This document shows, piece by piece, positions 8,417 to 16,520 of a stretch of 64,000 bases of DNA. The stretch covers positions 55,621 through 119,620 of the forward strand of contig CAIXIJ010000001.1 in assembly GCA_903919455.1 (NCBI GenBank), written 5' to 3'. Below the pieces are notes generated by a model. That model was not told the DNA's origin. It saw nothing but the letters and a program-made list of their open reading frames with translations, and searched no databases. Each line of letters starts with the position of its first letter. Positions within the stretch are counted from its first letter, which is position 1. This DNA comes from an uncultured Acidimicrobiaceae bacterium (GTDB lineage: Bacteria > Actinomycetota > Acidimicrobiia > Acidimicrobiales > Ilumatobacteraceae). The position numbers and the translations under genes are program-made.

Positions 8417-9628
8417 CTAGATCGGGCGCTCTTCCATGGCCCAGGGGGCGCCGTGCTCGTTGAGCAGTTCGAGGAACGGAACGGCGTCGAATGCCTCGGG
8501 GCCCTTCACGCCGTTGCCCTTCCACACGCCGAGCGCCATCAGTTCCAACGCCACCACGGGGTGCACGGCGGTCTGCCACACCACTGCCTGGTGGCCGTAC
8601 TCGCGCATCGTCCAGTCGTTGTCGACCACTTGGTACAGGTAGGTGCGGCGCGGTTTGCCATCGAGGCCGAGGCCCGTCACCAGTGAACCGGCGCAGGTAC
8701 GGCCGGTCATCTTGTCGCCCAGTTCGGCTGGGTTCGGCAGCACCGCCGCCACCACATCGCGCGGCGACACTTCCACGCCGCGCACGGTGACCGGCTTGGT
8801 GGAGTCGAGGCCGAGGAGATGGATGGTCTTGAGCACGTCGATGAATTCGTCGCCGAGGCCGTACTTGAACGTGACGCGGCCCACGTCGATCCAGCGCGGC
8901 ATCAGCAGCACTTCTTCGTGTTCCACGTTGACGCAGCCGAGCGCGCCGATTCCCTCGGGGAACACGAACGTCTCGGGCTCACTGAACGGCGCAGTGGTGA
9001 ACCATCCGCGGTCCTTCTCCCAGATGATCGGCGGGTTCAGGCACTCCTCGATCGTGGTCCAGATGCTGAACGTGGGAGCGAACTTGAACCCGCTGATCTC
9101 CAGATCAGCGCCGTCGCGCACGCCCACTTCATCGATCCGGGAGAACAGATGGTCGGCGGCGTAGCGGGCAGCCACATCGCTGAATCCGGGTTCCACGCCC
9201 ATGCCCACCAATGCCAGAAGGTCGTTGTCCTCCCACTTCGACGCTGCGGCCCACTGGGCTTCACCGAGCATCACGCCCGGCGTGTTGTAGGGATCGGTGG
9301 GGTGGGGCACCGACAGGTTCATCGCCATGTCGAGGTAGTGGCATCCCGCAGCGAAGGCAGCCTCGAAGATGGGCGGGTTGAACCGCGGGTCGCAGGCGTT
9401 CACGATGACATCGGCCTTCGACGAGCGAGCCAGTTCCACCAGGTCGATCACATTGCTGGCGTCCACCTGGGTACCGACCACCTTGGTGCTATTGGTGCGG
9501 GCCGCTGCGTGAGCGGCCCGAGCGGCATCGACATCGGCAACCACGATCTGTTCGAACACATCTCGTCGTGCCGCGATCGACACGATGGAGGATCCGACAC
9601 CTCCTGCCCCGATCACCAGAATGCGCAT
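8417..9628 (-). CDS. Saccharopine dehydrogenase family protein
   Basis: 403 residues beginning with the Rossmann motif VIGAGGVGSS (residues 5-14), followed by the pattern of the Lys9/carboxynorspermidine dehydrogenase group (VNACDPRFNPPIFEAAFAAG, then DMAMNL). The family makes or reverses reductive condensations of amino acids with keto compounds or amino-aldehydes using NAD(P)H. Length and layout fit either a saccharopine reductase-like or a carboxynorspermidine dehydrogenase-like enzyme; I cannot separate these. A TACCTT hexamer lies eight bases before the ATG. The helicase starts 48 bases after its stop. Confidence 0.83.
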   Translation of the reverse strand: MRILVIGAGGVGSSIVSIAARRDVFEQIVVADVDAARAAHAAARTNSTKVVGTQVDASNVIDLVELARSSKADVIVNACDPRFNPPIFEAAFAAGCHYLDMAMNLSVPHPTDPYNTPGVMLGEAQWAAASKWEDNDLLALVGMGVEPGFSDVAARYAADHLFSRIDEVGVRDGADLEISGFKFAPTFSIWTTIEECLNPPIIWEKDRGWFTTAPFSEPETFVFPEGIGALGCVNVEHEEVLLMPRWIDVGRVTFKYGLGDEFIDVLKTIHLLGLDSTKPVTVRGVEVSPRDVVAAVLPNPAELGDKMTGRTCAGSLVTGLGLDGKPRRTYLYQVVDNDWTMREYGHQAVVWQTAVHPVVALELMALGVWKGNGVKGPEAFDAVPFLELLNEHGAPWAMEERPI

Positions 9629-9677
9629 GAGGCTGCAAGGTAGCCCACGGCGGGAGCCGCGATGAGCGCAGCCGAGG

Positions 9678-10208
9678 TCAGTACGAGAACGCTCGGCGCT
9701 CCGCCCCGACGCCCGCGAGGACGGCGATCCGCTGAGCCAGATAGGGGCTGAACGCCCCACGGTAACGAAGCTGCAGTTCGGGCAGCATCCAGTCGTGCCC
9801 TGTCACCTTGCGGCGGCACTCTGGGCTGCCGCACGTGCACTCGAACTCGTCGTAATCACACCCGTCGCTCATGGCGTAGTCGTACGCAACGGTCTCGCCT
9901 GCCGCGATGTCGCGCAGTGCGATGAGCACGCTGTTGCCGTGCATCCCGCAGTTCGGTTCGCACGAGTGGCGAATGAAGTCGGCCGGTTCGGGTTCCGTGC
10001 CGGCAGCCAGAAAGAGATCGTTCTCCACCTGAAGGCTGCGCGCCTGCTGCTCGATGGGCAGCAGATCGAGTTCCTCGCGTGTGACACAACGGCCGCCGAA
10101 GGCGGCGATCACCTCGCCGGCGACGATGAACTCGGTAGCGACCGCGCCGTGGCCGTCGAGGCCCAGCGACGCGATGCGCGCTTTCGGAGTGAGGTAGCAG
10201 ACACCCAT
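9678..10208 (-). CDS. SET domain-containing protein
   Basis: About 176 residues carrying a compact SET domain: FIRHSCEPNCGMHG (the NHSCxPN-type S-adenosylmethionine/substrate motif), YDYAMSD, and a post-SET-like cysteine group FECTCGSPECRRKVTG. SET proteins are S-adenosylmethionine-dependent lysine methyltransferases; bacterial examples are uncommon and their targets mostly unknown. The ATG at 10208 has a CAGGAT hexamer seven bases upstream; an ATG at 10217 would add three residues. It is divergent from the isocitrate lyase-family gene. Confidence 0.82.
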   Translation of the reverse strand: MGVCYLTPKARIASLGLDGHGAVATEFIVAGEVIAAFGGRCVTREELDLLPIEQQARSLQVENDLFLAAGTEPEPADFIRHSCEPNCGMHGNSVLIALRDIAAGETVAYDYAMSDGCDYDEFECTCGSPECRRKVTGHDWMLPELQLRYRGAFSPYLAQRIAVLAGVGAERRAFSY

Positions 10209-10334
10209 CCCCGTCATCCTGTCGGTGCAGGTTCCATACGTCTACTCTCTGATGCATCAGCCGTTCTGACCGGTGAATCAGTCAGCCTGTTCGATCCGTC
10301 AGACGTCGCTGGGCGGCACGACTCGAGCGGCGAC

Positions 10335-10340
10335 TACGGT
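10335..10340 (+). promoter_or_regulatory. -10 element of a leaderless promoter
   Basis: TACGGT lies seven bases before the ATG of the isocitrate lyase/PEP mutase gene at 10348, the spacing at which the transcript would start on the start codon. There is no purine-rich ribosome binding site in between. Confidence 0.6.
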
Positions 10341-10347
10341 GGTTGGC

Positions 10348-11208
10348 ATGAGTGGCACCACGTTGCGCTGGCGACTGTCGGCGGCGGAGTCCGTCCTGAT
10401 GCCGGGGGTGTGGGATGCGCTCTCGGCGCGGCTCGCCGACCAAGCCGGTTTCGGCACGGTGTTCCTCAGCGGATACGCCGTGAGCGGCACCCTGTTGGGT
10501 ATGCCCGACTACGGGTATCTCACCCAGGCCGAGATGGCCGAGGTGGCGCGGCGTGTGTGCACCGCCAACCCCAACCTCGAAGTGGTGGTGGATGCCGACA
10601 CCGGATACGGCAACGCGCTGAACACCATGCGCACCGTTGAGCTCTGGCAGCAGGCGGGAGCATCGGGAATGTTCCTGGAAGATCAGGTGTGGCCGAAGCG
10701 CTGCGGGCACATGGCCGGCAAGCAGGTGATCGAGCGCGACGACTGGCTGGCGAAGCTGCGTGCCGCCGTGCACGTCGCCACCGATTTGCACGTGACGGCG
10801 CGCACCGATGCGCGGTCAGCCATTGGCATGACCGAAGCCATCGAGCGGGCGAAGATGGCTCGCGACACTGGCGTGGACGCGCTCTTCGTGGAGGCACCGG
10901 AGTCCATTGCCGAACTCGAGCAGATTGCTGCCGCGCTGCCCGACATCACGCTGGTGGCGAACATGGTGGAGACCGGCCGCACCCCGCTCCTCACGCCGAA
11001 GGAGCTCGCCGACCTCGGTTTCCTGCTGGTCGTGTCGCCGCTGTCGGCGCTGTTCACGATGGCCAAGGCAATGCAGCGTTCACTCGAAGTGCTGCGCGAC
11101 GAAGGCAGTCTGCGCGACCACCTCGGCTATCTGGTCGACTTCGATGAGTTCGGCGAGATCGTGGAGTTGCCCCGTCACATCGAAATGGAACAACGCTTCC
11201 GCCCCTGA
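10348..11208 (+). CDS. Isocitrate lyase/PEP mutase family protein
   Basis: 286 residues of the isocitrate lyase/phosphoenolpyruvate mutase superfamily. The metal site is DADTGYGN (Asp82, Asp84) and the catalytic loop is WPKRCGHMAG, with Cys119 as in lyases of this family (the KKCGH motif). Possible activities include 2-methylisocitrate lyase, oxaloacetate decarboxylase or PEP mutase; the Cys-Gly-His loop favours a lyase acting on a 2-hydroxy acid. Start choice follows the TACGGT hexamer seven bases upstream. It is divergent from the SET gene and is followed by the SAM riboswitch, which belongs to metX rather than to this gene. Confidence 0.85.
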   Translation: MSGTTLRWRLSAAESVLMPGVWDALSARLADQAGFGTVFLSGYAVSGTLLGMPDYGYLTQAEMAEVARRVCTANPNLEVVVDADTGYGNALNTMRTVELWQQAGASGMFLEDQVWPKRCGHMAGKQVIERDDWLAKLRAAVHVATDLHVTARTDARSAIGMTEAIERAKMARDTGVDALFVEAPESIAELEQIAAALPDITLVANMVETGRTPLLTPKELADLGFLLVVSPLSALFTMAKAMQRSLEVLRDEGSLRDHLGYLVDFDEFGEIVELPRHIEMEQRFRP

Positions 11209-11215
11209 TCGTTGC

Positions 11216-11221
11216 TAGTGT
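11216..11221 (+). promoter_or_regulatory. -10 element for the riboswitch-metX transcript
   Basis: TAGTGT immediately downstream of the isocitrate lyase-family stop (11208). A start site about six bases later would place the whole SAM-binding region in the leader of metX. Position and sequence support the call; the start site itself is inferred. Confidence 0.45.
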
Positions 11222-11230
11222 TGGCCTTGA

Positions 11231-11350
11231 TCACGCATCACGAGTGAACCCGCCCAACCGATTCGTCGGGGCAGCGGGGTCCGGCAACCGGGGTGGAAGC
11301 CCCACGGTGCCTTCCCAACAGCGCTTCGGCGTCGGAGGGGATGTGGCCAG
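11231..11350 (+). ncRNA. S-adenosylmethionine riboswitch, SAM-IV-like
   Basis: The leader of metX contains the conserved core words of the SAM-I/SAM-IV clan: CACGAGTG at 11239-11246, CCGGCAACC at 11281-11289 and GGTGC at 11306-11310, with GC-rich helices between (GGGG-GGAAG-CCCC at about 11290-11303). SAM-IV riboswitches are typical of actinobacteria and sit before sulfur and methionine genes; binding of S-adenosylmethionine would lower metX expression. The gene downstream being homoserine O-acetyltransferase strongly supports the call. The assignment to SAM-IV rather than a SAM-I/IV variant, and the exact ends, are uncertain. Confidence 0.8.
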
Positions 11351-11422
11351 GCATATGTCTGGCAACCCAGCTTCCCTCGTGCAGCGTCGAAGAACCGCAA
11401 CGACCGCATGAAGGAGGAACCG

Positions 11423-12607
11423 ATGAACGGCTATGTACCGCCCGCTCGCCCGCACCCAGCGACGGGTGCGTGGATGCCCAGCCATCCAGCCGGTTCCCGT
11501 CGGTTCTTCAGTTTCGATCGTCCCTTCGCTCTCGAAGGTGGTGCCACGCTCAGCGACGTCACCCTGGCGTACGAGACATGGGGCACGCTGAATGCGGATG
11601 CCAGTAATGCAGTGCTGCTGTGTCACGCATGGACCGGCGATAGCCACGCTGCTGGTTCTGCCGATGCCGGGCACAGCGCGCCTGGTTGGTGGGAGGGCGC
11701 GGTTGGGTCGGGCCTTGCGATCGACACCGACCGTTGGTTCGTGGTGTGTGTCAACGTGCTCGGCGGCTGCCAGGGGAGCACCGGCCCGCCATCGCTCCAC
11801 CCCGACGACGGCAAGCCGTACGGCAGTCGCTTCCCGGTCATCACCATCCGCGACATGGTTCGGGCCCAGAGCAGGGTGGCGGATCACCTCGGTGTTCGCC
11901 GTTGGCACGCCGTGGTGGGCGGTTCGATGGGCGGCATGCAGGTGCTGGAGTGGGCGATCACGTTCCCCGATCGCGTGGGCTCCATCGTGCCCATCGCCAC
12001 CTGCACACAGGCCAGTGCGCAGCAGATTGCGTGGGGAGCCATCGGCCGTCGAGCCATCCGCATGGACCCGAAGTGGCGTGGCGGCGACTACTACGACGCC
12101 GGCCCAGATGAGGGCCCGTGGGAAGGCCTTGCCACCGCGCGCATGGTGGCGCAGGTGACGTTCCGCAGCGACAACGTGTTCACCGATCGTTTCGGTCGCG
12201 AGATCGCCGATGGCGCCACGCTGCACGATGGCCTCGACCTGTGGCAGCGCTTCGAGGTGGAGCGCTACCTCGACTACCACGGCGACAAACTGGTCCGCCG
12301 CTTCGACACGAACAGCTACCTCATCATTGGCAAGGCGATGGATCTGCACGATGTGGGCCGCGCTCGCGGTGGTCTGCTGGCTGCCATGGCGCGCATCGAT
12401 GCGCAGGCTCTCGTGATGGGCATCTCCAGCGACATCCTCTATCCCACCTATCAGCAACGTCAGATTCACGATCTGTTGCTGTCGGGTGGCACCAAGAGCG
12501 ACTACGTGGAGATCGAATCACCTCACGGTCATGATGCGTTCCTCATCGACCTCGATCAGGTGGGGCAGCATCTGCGCACCTTCCTCGATCGCGTCGCCAC
12601 GTCCTGA
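11423..12607 (+). CDS. metX: Homoserine O-acetyltransferase
   Basis: 394 residues, the usual length for MetX. The alpha/beta-hydrolase triad is visible as Ser168 (GGSMGG), Asp337 (ISSDILYP) and His370 (SPHGHDAF), with the family's LAYETWG and NVLGGCQGSTGP segments. The enzyme activates homoserine with acetyl-CoA in the first step of methionine synthesis by direct sulfhydrylation. The ATG at 11423 has an AAGGAGG ribosome binding site seven bases upstream; an in-frame ATG at 11408 lies inside that site region and is not preferred. Expression is very likely controlled by the SAM riboswitch. Acetyl versus succinyl specificity cannot be read with certainty. Confidence 0.92.
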   Translation: MNGYVPPARPHPATGAWMPSHPAGSRRFFSFDRPFALEGGATLSDVTLAYETWGTLNADASNAVLLCHAWTGDSHAAGSADAGHSAPGWWEGAVGSGLAIDTDRWFVVCVNVLGGCQGSTGPPSLHPDDGKPYGSRFPVITIRDMVRAQSRVADHLGVRRWHAVVGGSMGGMQVLEWAITFPDRVGSIVPIATCTQASAQQIAWGAIGRRAIRMDPKWRGGDYYDAGPDEGPWEGLATARMVAQVTFRSDNVFTDRFGREIADGATLHDGLDLWQRFEVERYLDYHGDKLVRRFDTNSYLIIGKAMDLHDVGRARGGLLAAMARIDAQALVMGISSDILYPTYQQRQIHDLLLSGGTKSDYVEIESPHGHDAFLIDLDQVGQHLRTFLDRVATS

Positions 12608-12629
12608 CCACTGTCAGCTCAGCGTTCCA

Positions 12630-13040
12630 TCAGTTCGCCGGGGTAGCGCCGCGTTCGAGCAGCGCGTCGAGCACGCCGACCACCCGACTCTTCGCCGGCA
12701 TGCTCAGCGTCATGGTGTCGTCGAGCCACTTTCCGGCATCGAACTGGCGCACCACGTAGACCGCCTTGCCCTTGGGGGGTTCGGGCGACTTGCCCACTAA
12801 CGCCCACCTGGCTTTGGTGCGACGCACGAGTTTCTTCTGCGAGACCACCAGCACGCCGTCGGGGTCGATGGCGACGCGGCTTTCGCGCTTGCGGCCGAAG
12901 GGTTGACCGTCGACGAGGTCCTGCCCGTTGCAGAGGAATCGGGTGCCGTCCTTCGACGAGTAGTGCGGATCCATGCGATACGCGAACCACCACAGCCCAG
13001 CCATGATGGCTGCGAAGCCGACGAACCAGACGATGTCCAT
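12630..13040 (-). CDS. Small membrane-anchored protein of unknown function
   Basis: 136 residues from the ATG at 13040. The first 22 residues form one transmembrane helix (MDIVWFVGFAAIMAGLWWFA); the remainder is soluble, basic in the middle (KKLVRRTKARW) and beta-rich in appearance. No family is recognised. The topology suggests a cytoplasm-facing domain tethered to the membrane. It is convergent with metX (22 bases apart) and divergent from the acidic-repeat membrane protein at 13121. Confidence 0.7.
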   Translation of the reverse strand: MDIVWFVGFAAIMAGLWWFAYRMDPHYSSKDGTRFLCNGQDLVDGQPFGRKRESRVAIDPDGVLVVSQKKLVRRTKARWALVGKSPEPPKGKAVYVVRQFDAGKWLDDTMTLSMPAKSRVVGVLDALLERGATPAN

Positions 13041-13120
13041 TTCGACAGTGTTGCCGATTCGACAGGTTTTCGCACGAGGTGGCATGGGGAACGTCGCCGC
13101 CGCGTGCGACACTGACACCT

Positions 13121-13867
13121 GTGAGCGTGTGGACAACGGCGCATCGTGTTGCGTCAGGAACTTTCGAAGACCCCGCGAACGCTCGCATCATCTATCTCGC
13201 CGTCGGCGGACTGCTGCTGCTCGCAGCGCTGCTCGGCGTGGGTACGTGGTGGTGGTGGCGTAACGCCAAGGTGGAGCACCCGGTGCTGGCCCCGCTGGAA
13301 GTGATGAGCACCCGCAAGTTCGAGAAGTCGGACTTCACAGAGCAGCGACGACAACTCGACGACGTGCGGTTGCCCGGAGCCGATCTCGATGAAGGTGTAT
13401 CGCCGCGTGCGGAGCCGGTGGACCTCGGACTCGTGCTCGAACGCGAGGATCCGCCGCACTTCGACGATCTTGTTGAGCCGCCTGTGGCGCAGGAGTCGGC
13501 GATCGAACAACAGTCGGTCGAAGAACCGGCGGTCGAAGAACCGGCGGTCGAAGAGTTAGCGGTCGCGGAGTTGGCGGTCGAAGAACCGGTGACACCGGAT
13601 GAGGCCGTCGTCGAGCCAGTGGGGGAGACCTCCCGGCCGATGTCGGAGGTCGCCCCTGTGGAGGTCGCTGCGCCGCAACCGGTGGCGGCTCAGGAGGATG
13701 CCGCGGTCGCCTCGTCGGTGCAGTTGGCCATGCCGATCGTGGTCATCGACACCGCGCCGGCCCCAGCGTTGGTGCTGAACGTGGAGCCGGTCGAACCCGA
13801 GGAGTTCACCCTCGCCGACGACACCCCGAGCCACTTCGACCCGCTGCTTCGGCCCCGAATCGACTAG
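13121..13867 (+). CDS. Single-pass membrane protein with acidic VEEPA repeats
   Basis: About 248 residues. After a short N-terminus there is one transmembrane helix (ARIIYLAVGGLLLLAALLGV, near residues 21-40) and then a long acidic Pro/Glu/Val-rich tail. The tail holds a 15-base tandem repeat at about 13516-13590 encoding variants of VEEPA/VEELA/VAELA. No enzyme motif is seen; such tails are usually extended and may act as spacers or protein-binding linkers. The start is uncertain: the GTG at 13121 (or 13127) is preferred because GACACT lies just upstream, while the frame stays open to 13079. Confidence 0.65.
   Translation: MSVWTTAHRVASGTFEDPANARIIYLAVGGLLLLAALLGVGTWWWWRNAKVEHPVLAPLEVMSTRKFEKSDFTEQRRQLDDVRLPGADLDEGVSPRAEPVDLGLVLEREDPPHFDDLVEPPVAQESAIEQQSVEEPAVEEPAVEELAVAELAVEEPVTPDEAVVEPVGETSRPMSEVAPVEVAAPQPVAAQEDAAVASSVQLAMPIVVIDTAPAPALVLNVEPVEPEEFTLADDTPSHFDPLLRPRID
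13516..13590 (+). repeat. In-frame 15-base tandem repeat (VEEPA)
   Basis: Five imperfect copies of a unit like GCGGTCGAAGAACCG lie inside the acidic membrane protein gene, each encoding five residues. The repeat keeps the frame, so copy number can change without breaking the gene. Confidence 0.75.
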
Positions 13868-13890
13868 TTCGCTCACACGGTCGCTGCCGC

Positions 13891-13896
13891 TACGGT
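13891..13896 (+). promoter_or_regulatory. -10 element of a leaderless promoter
   Basis: TACGGT ends six bases before the ATG at 13903. No ribosome binding site fits in the gap, so the mRNA probably begins at the start codon. Confidence 0.6.
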
Positions 13897-13902
13897 GTGG
13901 CC

Positions 13903-14133
13903 ATGGCAGATTCATTCGACGTCGATGCGATGACCGCTCGCTTTCGTGAGCGTGCTCACGCCGTGAAGCAGCGCCCGTTGCCCCCGGTGGCGGGCGACGA
14001 GCGGGCCAACTTCGTGCGCCAGGCCCAGACCGACTTCCGCGATTTCGCCATGCTCGGCGATGCCGCCGGCACTATCGAAGACGGCTTTCTGGTGCTGCGA
14101 GTCGACCTGCGCCCACCGGATCAGCGCGGTTAG
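13903..14133 (+). CDS. Small soluble protein of unknown function
   Basis: 76 residues, MADSFDVDAMTARFRERAHA at the start, charged, with no membrane segment and no recognisable motif. It is probably helical at the N-terminus. The ATG is chosen because TACGGT sits six bases upstream; a GTG two codons earlier overlaps the promoter. It stands alone between the acidic membrane protein and the tRNA gene. Coding is supported by the well-placed promoter and the clean end before the tRNA, but function is unknown. Confidence 0.6.
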   Translation: MADSFDVDAMTARFRERAHAVKQRPLPPVAGDERANFVRQAQTDFRDFAMLGDAAGTIEDGFLVLRVDLRPPDQRG

Positions 14134-14161
14134 CCGGTTGTCATTCGCGGGGTCGCATCGC

Positions 14162-14167
14162 TAGATT
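14162..14167 (+). promoter_or_regulatory. -10 element of the tRNA-Gly promoter
   Basis: TAGATT lies 15 bases before the first base of the mature tRNA, a plausible distance for a short 5' leader removed by RNase P. Confidence 0.5.
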
Positions 14168-14181
14168 GCCATCCGCACATT

Positions 14182-14257
14182 GCGGACGTGGCTCAGCTGG
14201 TAGAGCATCACCTTGCCAAGGTGAGGGTCGCGAGTTCGAATCTCGTCGTCCGCTCCA
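14182..14257 (+). tRNA. tRNA-Gly (anticodon GCC)
   Basis: A complete cloverleaf of 76 bases: acceptor GCGGACG pairs with CGTCCGC, D arm GCTC/GAGC, anticodon stem TCACC/GGTGA with loop TTGCCAA (anticodon GCC at 14215-14217), T arm GCGAG-TTCGAAT-CTCGT, discriminator T and an encoded CCA. It reads glycine codons GGC and GGT, abundant in this high-GC genome. It is followed two bases later by a strong hairpin terminator. Confidence 0.97.
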
Positions 14258-14259
14258 AT

Positions 14260-14294
14260 GTGAAACGCCCCGGCCGCAGGCCGGGGCGTTTCAC
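14260..14294 (+). terminator. Hairpin terminator after tRNA-Gly
   Basis: A perfect 16-base-pair stem, GTGAAACGCCCCGGCC against GGCCGGGGCGTTTCAC with a GCA loop, begins two bases after the tRNA CCA end. There is no long T run after it, as is common for actinobacterial terminators. Confidence 0.85.
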
Positions 14295-14369
14295 GTTGCT
14301 GGAAGACCTCTTATTCGGGAGGACGAGCGAAGCGAGGACGGTTCTCGTCGTCCGGCACACGTTTCCCCG

Positions 14370-14416
14370 ACGTGGGCGGGAAATGCTGCGCATGAGGCAG
14401 GAATTCCTGCCCACGT
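14370..14416. repeat. Palindromic intergenic element, distant relative of the 36.6-kb and 54.9-kb elements
   Basis: Outer arms ACGTGGGC (14370-14377) and GCCCACGT (14409-14416) enclose GGGAAATGCTGC and a perfect 16-base palindrome GGCAGGAATTCCTGCC (14396-14411). The order of outer arm, GGGAAA and TGC...GGCA resembles the two longer structured elements elsewhere in the window, but the similarity is weaker. It lies at the 3' end of the GNAT gene and may act as its terminator. Confidence 0.45.
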
Positions 14417-14431
14417 GGGCCGTGAGGGGGC

Positions 14432-15043
14432 TCAGAGGCGGCGGGTGAAGAGCACGATGCGGTCGTCGCCGTGGCGGGTGAAGTCGAGGTGCTCGTAGAA
14501 GCCGATGGCGCGGTGGTTCCGGGGATCCACCCCTAGGTGCACCCCGGTGGAGCCCTGCTCAGCCAGGCGTTCCAGCAGGGTGGTCATCATCGTCCGGCCG
14601 ATGCCGCGTCCCTGCAAGGGCGGCAGGAGGTTCATGTGCAGATGCGACGGGTACCGATCGGTCACCGCTGGCGGCGTCCGAACGGGTCGGTGCAACTGGC
14701 CGATCAGATGTCGGTCGAGGTCGGTGCCGTCGCCGGGAAGTGGGTGCGCGAGGCGGAGCGGCGGCCACCATTCCCGCTCCAACCGGGTCTCGAACGCTTC
14801 GGTGTCCACGGCGCCGAGCGCGTACCCGGCCACCGAGCCCTCGAACTCGGCCACGAGCGCGCAGGATGGTTCGAACTCCAGGTACTGGGCCGCGTAGAGG
14901 TGCCCGTACAGCCGGCCATGCTGCAGCAGGTGGCGTGCGTCGTTGCCGGCATCACCCGTGCGCAGGCACACCTCGTACAACGCATCGCGGTCGTCGGGTC
15001 TGGCCCATCTCAGGACAGTGTCGTCGTCGGCGTACATCCCCAT
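14432..15043 (-). CDS. GNAT family N-acetyltransferase
   Basis: 203 residues with a C-terminal GNAT fold: the acetyl-CoA-binding loop is LQGRGIGRTMM (the QxxGxG/A motif), followed by GVHLGVDPRNHRAIGFYEHL, the usual motif B. The acceptor is unknown; the general layout resembles sugar- or amine-modifying GNAT enzymes. The start is one of two close ATGs (15043 or 15037); TACGGT on the minus strand at 15059-15054 is the likely -10. The gene is divergent from the sensor kinase at 15159. Confidence 0.82.
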   Translation of the reverse strand: MGMYADDDTVLRWARPDDRDALYEVCLRTGDAGNDARHLLQHGRLYGHLYAAQYLEFEPSCALVAEFEGSVAGYALGAVDTEAFETRLEREWWPPLRLAHPLPGDGTDLDRHLIGQLHRPVRTPPAVTDRYPSHLHMNLLPPLQGRGIGRTMMTTLLERLAEQGSTGVHLGVDPRNHRAIGFYEHLDFTRHGDDRIVLFTRRL

Positions 15044-15146
15044 GAGTACGGGCACCGTAGTCGCGAACCTGACGAGGTCATCGGCTCGATGGGGGAGCCA
15101 GGTGGTGGTGCGCCCGATGTTCCCACCGGACGCGAGACCTAGGACG

Positions 15147-15152
15147 TATAGT
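15147..15152 (+). promoter_or_regulatory. -10 element of the two-component operon
   Basis: TATAGT, a near-consensus -10 hexamer, ends six bases before the GTG of the sensor kinase at 15159. This is the clearest leaderless promoter in the window and decides the start of that gene. Confidence 0.7.
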
Positions 15153-15158
15153 CCCTGC

Positions 15159-16520
15159 GTGGAGTTGCTGAGCGAGCAACCGCTGGTGCAGGCGGAGGCG
15201 ACCGAGACGCGTGAGCGTCTTGGCACGCGTGGACTCACCGTGCCCGTGGTGCTGTCCATCATCGGCTCACTGCTGGCATTTATCGCCATTGCGATCGGCC
15301 TGTTCTATGCCACCGAGCGCGGTGCTGTCAGCGAGGCCTTGCACGAGGCCGGTGATGCTGGCGAACTGACGGCTCGCGTGGCACTGGCCCCGCTGCTCAC
15401 GGAAGAACTGCTCGCGGGGGAACCGGAAGCCATTGCTGCGCTCGATGCAGCCGAACCGATGCTGTTCAGCACCGGGCACATGGTGCGCTTGAAGATCTGG
15501 TCGAAGGATGGCGTGGTGCTGTGGTCCGACGAGCATCAGCTCATCGGCCAGCAGTTCGACCTGCAGCCCGACGAGTTCGAGTTGTTCGACACGCTGGGTG
15601 CTCAGGTGGACGTGAGCGACCTCAGCAAGATCGAGAATCAGCTGGAAGTGGCGCAGGGCAACACCAAGCTGGTGGAGGTCTACTTCGGGGCCACCACGGC
15701 CGATCGGCAGAATCGGGTGTTGGTTGAGACCTATTACCCGTACTCGCTGGTCACTACTCGAGCCGATGAGCTGCGCTCGCGGTTCATGCCGCTTCTGATC
15801 GGCGGTCTTGCCATTCTCACGCTCGCTCAGGTGCCCCTGGCGTTTCTGCTGGCTCGCCGACTGAGCAAGTCCACCCGAGAGCGCGAGCGGCTGCTGGAAC
15901 GGGTGATCACTGCCTCCGACGCTGAGCGTCGCCGTATTTCGGCGGGCGTGCACGACGGCCCGGTGCAGGACCTCATCGGCATCACCTACACGCTCGACGC
16001 CAAGGCCGATGCTGCCGTGTCGCCGATGAAGGAGTCGCTGAAGGAAGTCGCCGGCTCCACCCGCACCATCATCCGTCAACTGCGCAGCGTGTTGAACTCG
16101 ATCTACCCCGTGGAGGTGCCCGAGGGTGGGTGGGCCATTGGTTTGGCCGACCTCGTGGCGGCGCTGCAGAGCGATGGCGTGGACGTAACCCTCGACATTG
16201 CCAGCGTCCCTCTGGCGCCCATGGACGAGCTGCTGTTCTTGCGAGTGACCAGAGAAGCACTACGGAACGTGGCCACGCATGCCGATGCATCTCACGTTTT
16301 GATCCAACTCGAGCAGCAACGGCTCGGCAGGTTGGTGTTGCACGTCATCGATGATGGTCGCGGTTTCACCGCCGCCAACGCCGATTCCAGCCGAAGTGAG
16401 GGCCATCTCGGCCTGCAACTGCTCTACGACCTCGCTCACGATGTGGGCGCCGACCTCACCATCGGTTCCTCGCCCGGCGTGGGCACTAACCTTCGACTCG
16501 AACTGACAGGACAACGATGA
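15159..16520 (+). CDS. Two-component sensor histidine kinase (NarL/DesK type)
   Basis: 453 residues: transmembrane helix 1 near residues 27-50, an extracytoplasmic sensor region of about 160 residues, helix 2 near 210-232, then a HisKA_3 dimerisation domain with phospho-acceptor His265 (SAGVHDGPVQDL) and a HATPase_c domain (N box EALRNVATHA, G1 box DDGRGF). The kinase would sense an outside signal and phosphorylate the response regulator whose ATG overlaps its stop by four bases. The GTG start is fixed by TATAGT six bases upstream. The operon ends just before three giant secreted-protein genes, which are candidate targets. Confidence 0.92.
   Translation: MELLSEQPLVQAEATETRERLGTRGLTVPVVLSIIGSLLAFIAIAIGLFYATERGAVSEALHEAGDAGELTARVALAPLLTEELLAGEPEAIAALDAAEPMLFSTGHMVRLKIWSKDGVVLWSDEHQLIGQQFDLQPDEFELFDTLGAQVDVSDLSKIENQLEVAQGNTKLVEVYFGATTADRQNRVLVETYYPYSLVTTRADELRSRFMPLLIGGLAILTLAQVPLAFLLARRLSKSTRERERLLERVITASDAERRRISAGVHDGPVQDLIGITYTLDAKADAAVSPMKESLKEVAGSTRTIIRQLRSVLNSIYPVEVPEGGWAIGLADLVAALQSDGVDVTLDIASVPLAPMDELLFLRVTREALRNVATHADASHVLIQLEQQRLGRLVLHVIDDGRGFTAANADSSRSEGHLGLQLLYDLAHDVGADLTIGSSPGVGTNLRLELTGQR

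Noticed and set aside
13516..13590. Regular short repeats considered as a CRISPR array
   Set aside because: The repeats are 15 bases with no spacers and encode an in-frame VEEPA run inside a gene.
14166..14498. Open frames crossing the tRNA-Gly gene
   Set aside because: They read through a perfect tRNA and its terminator hairpin and resemble nothing.
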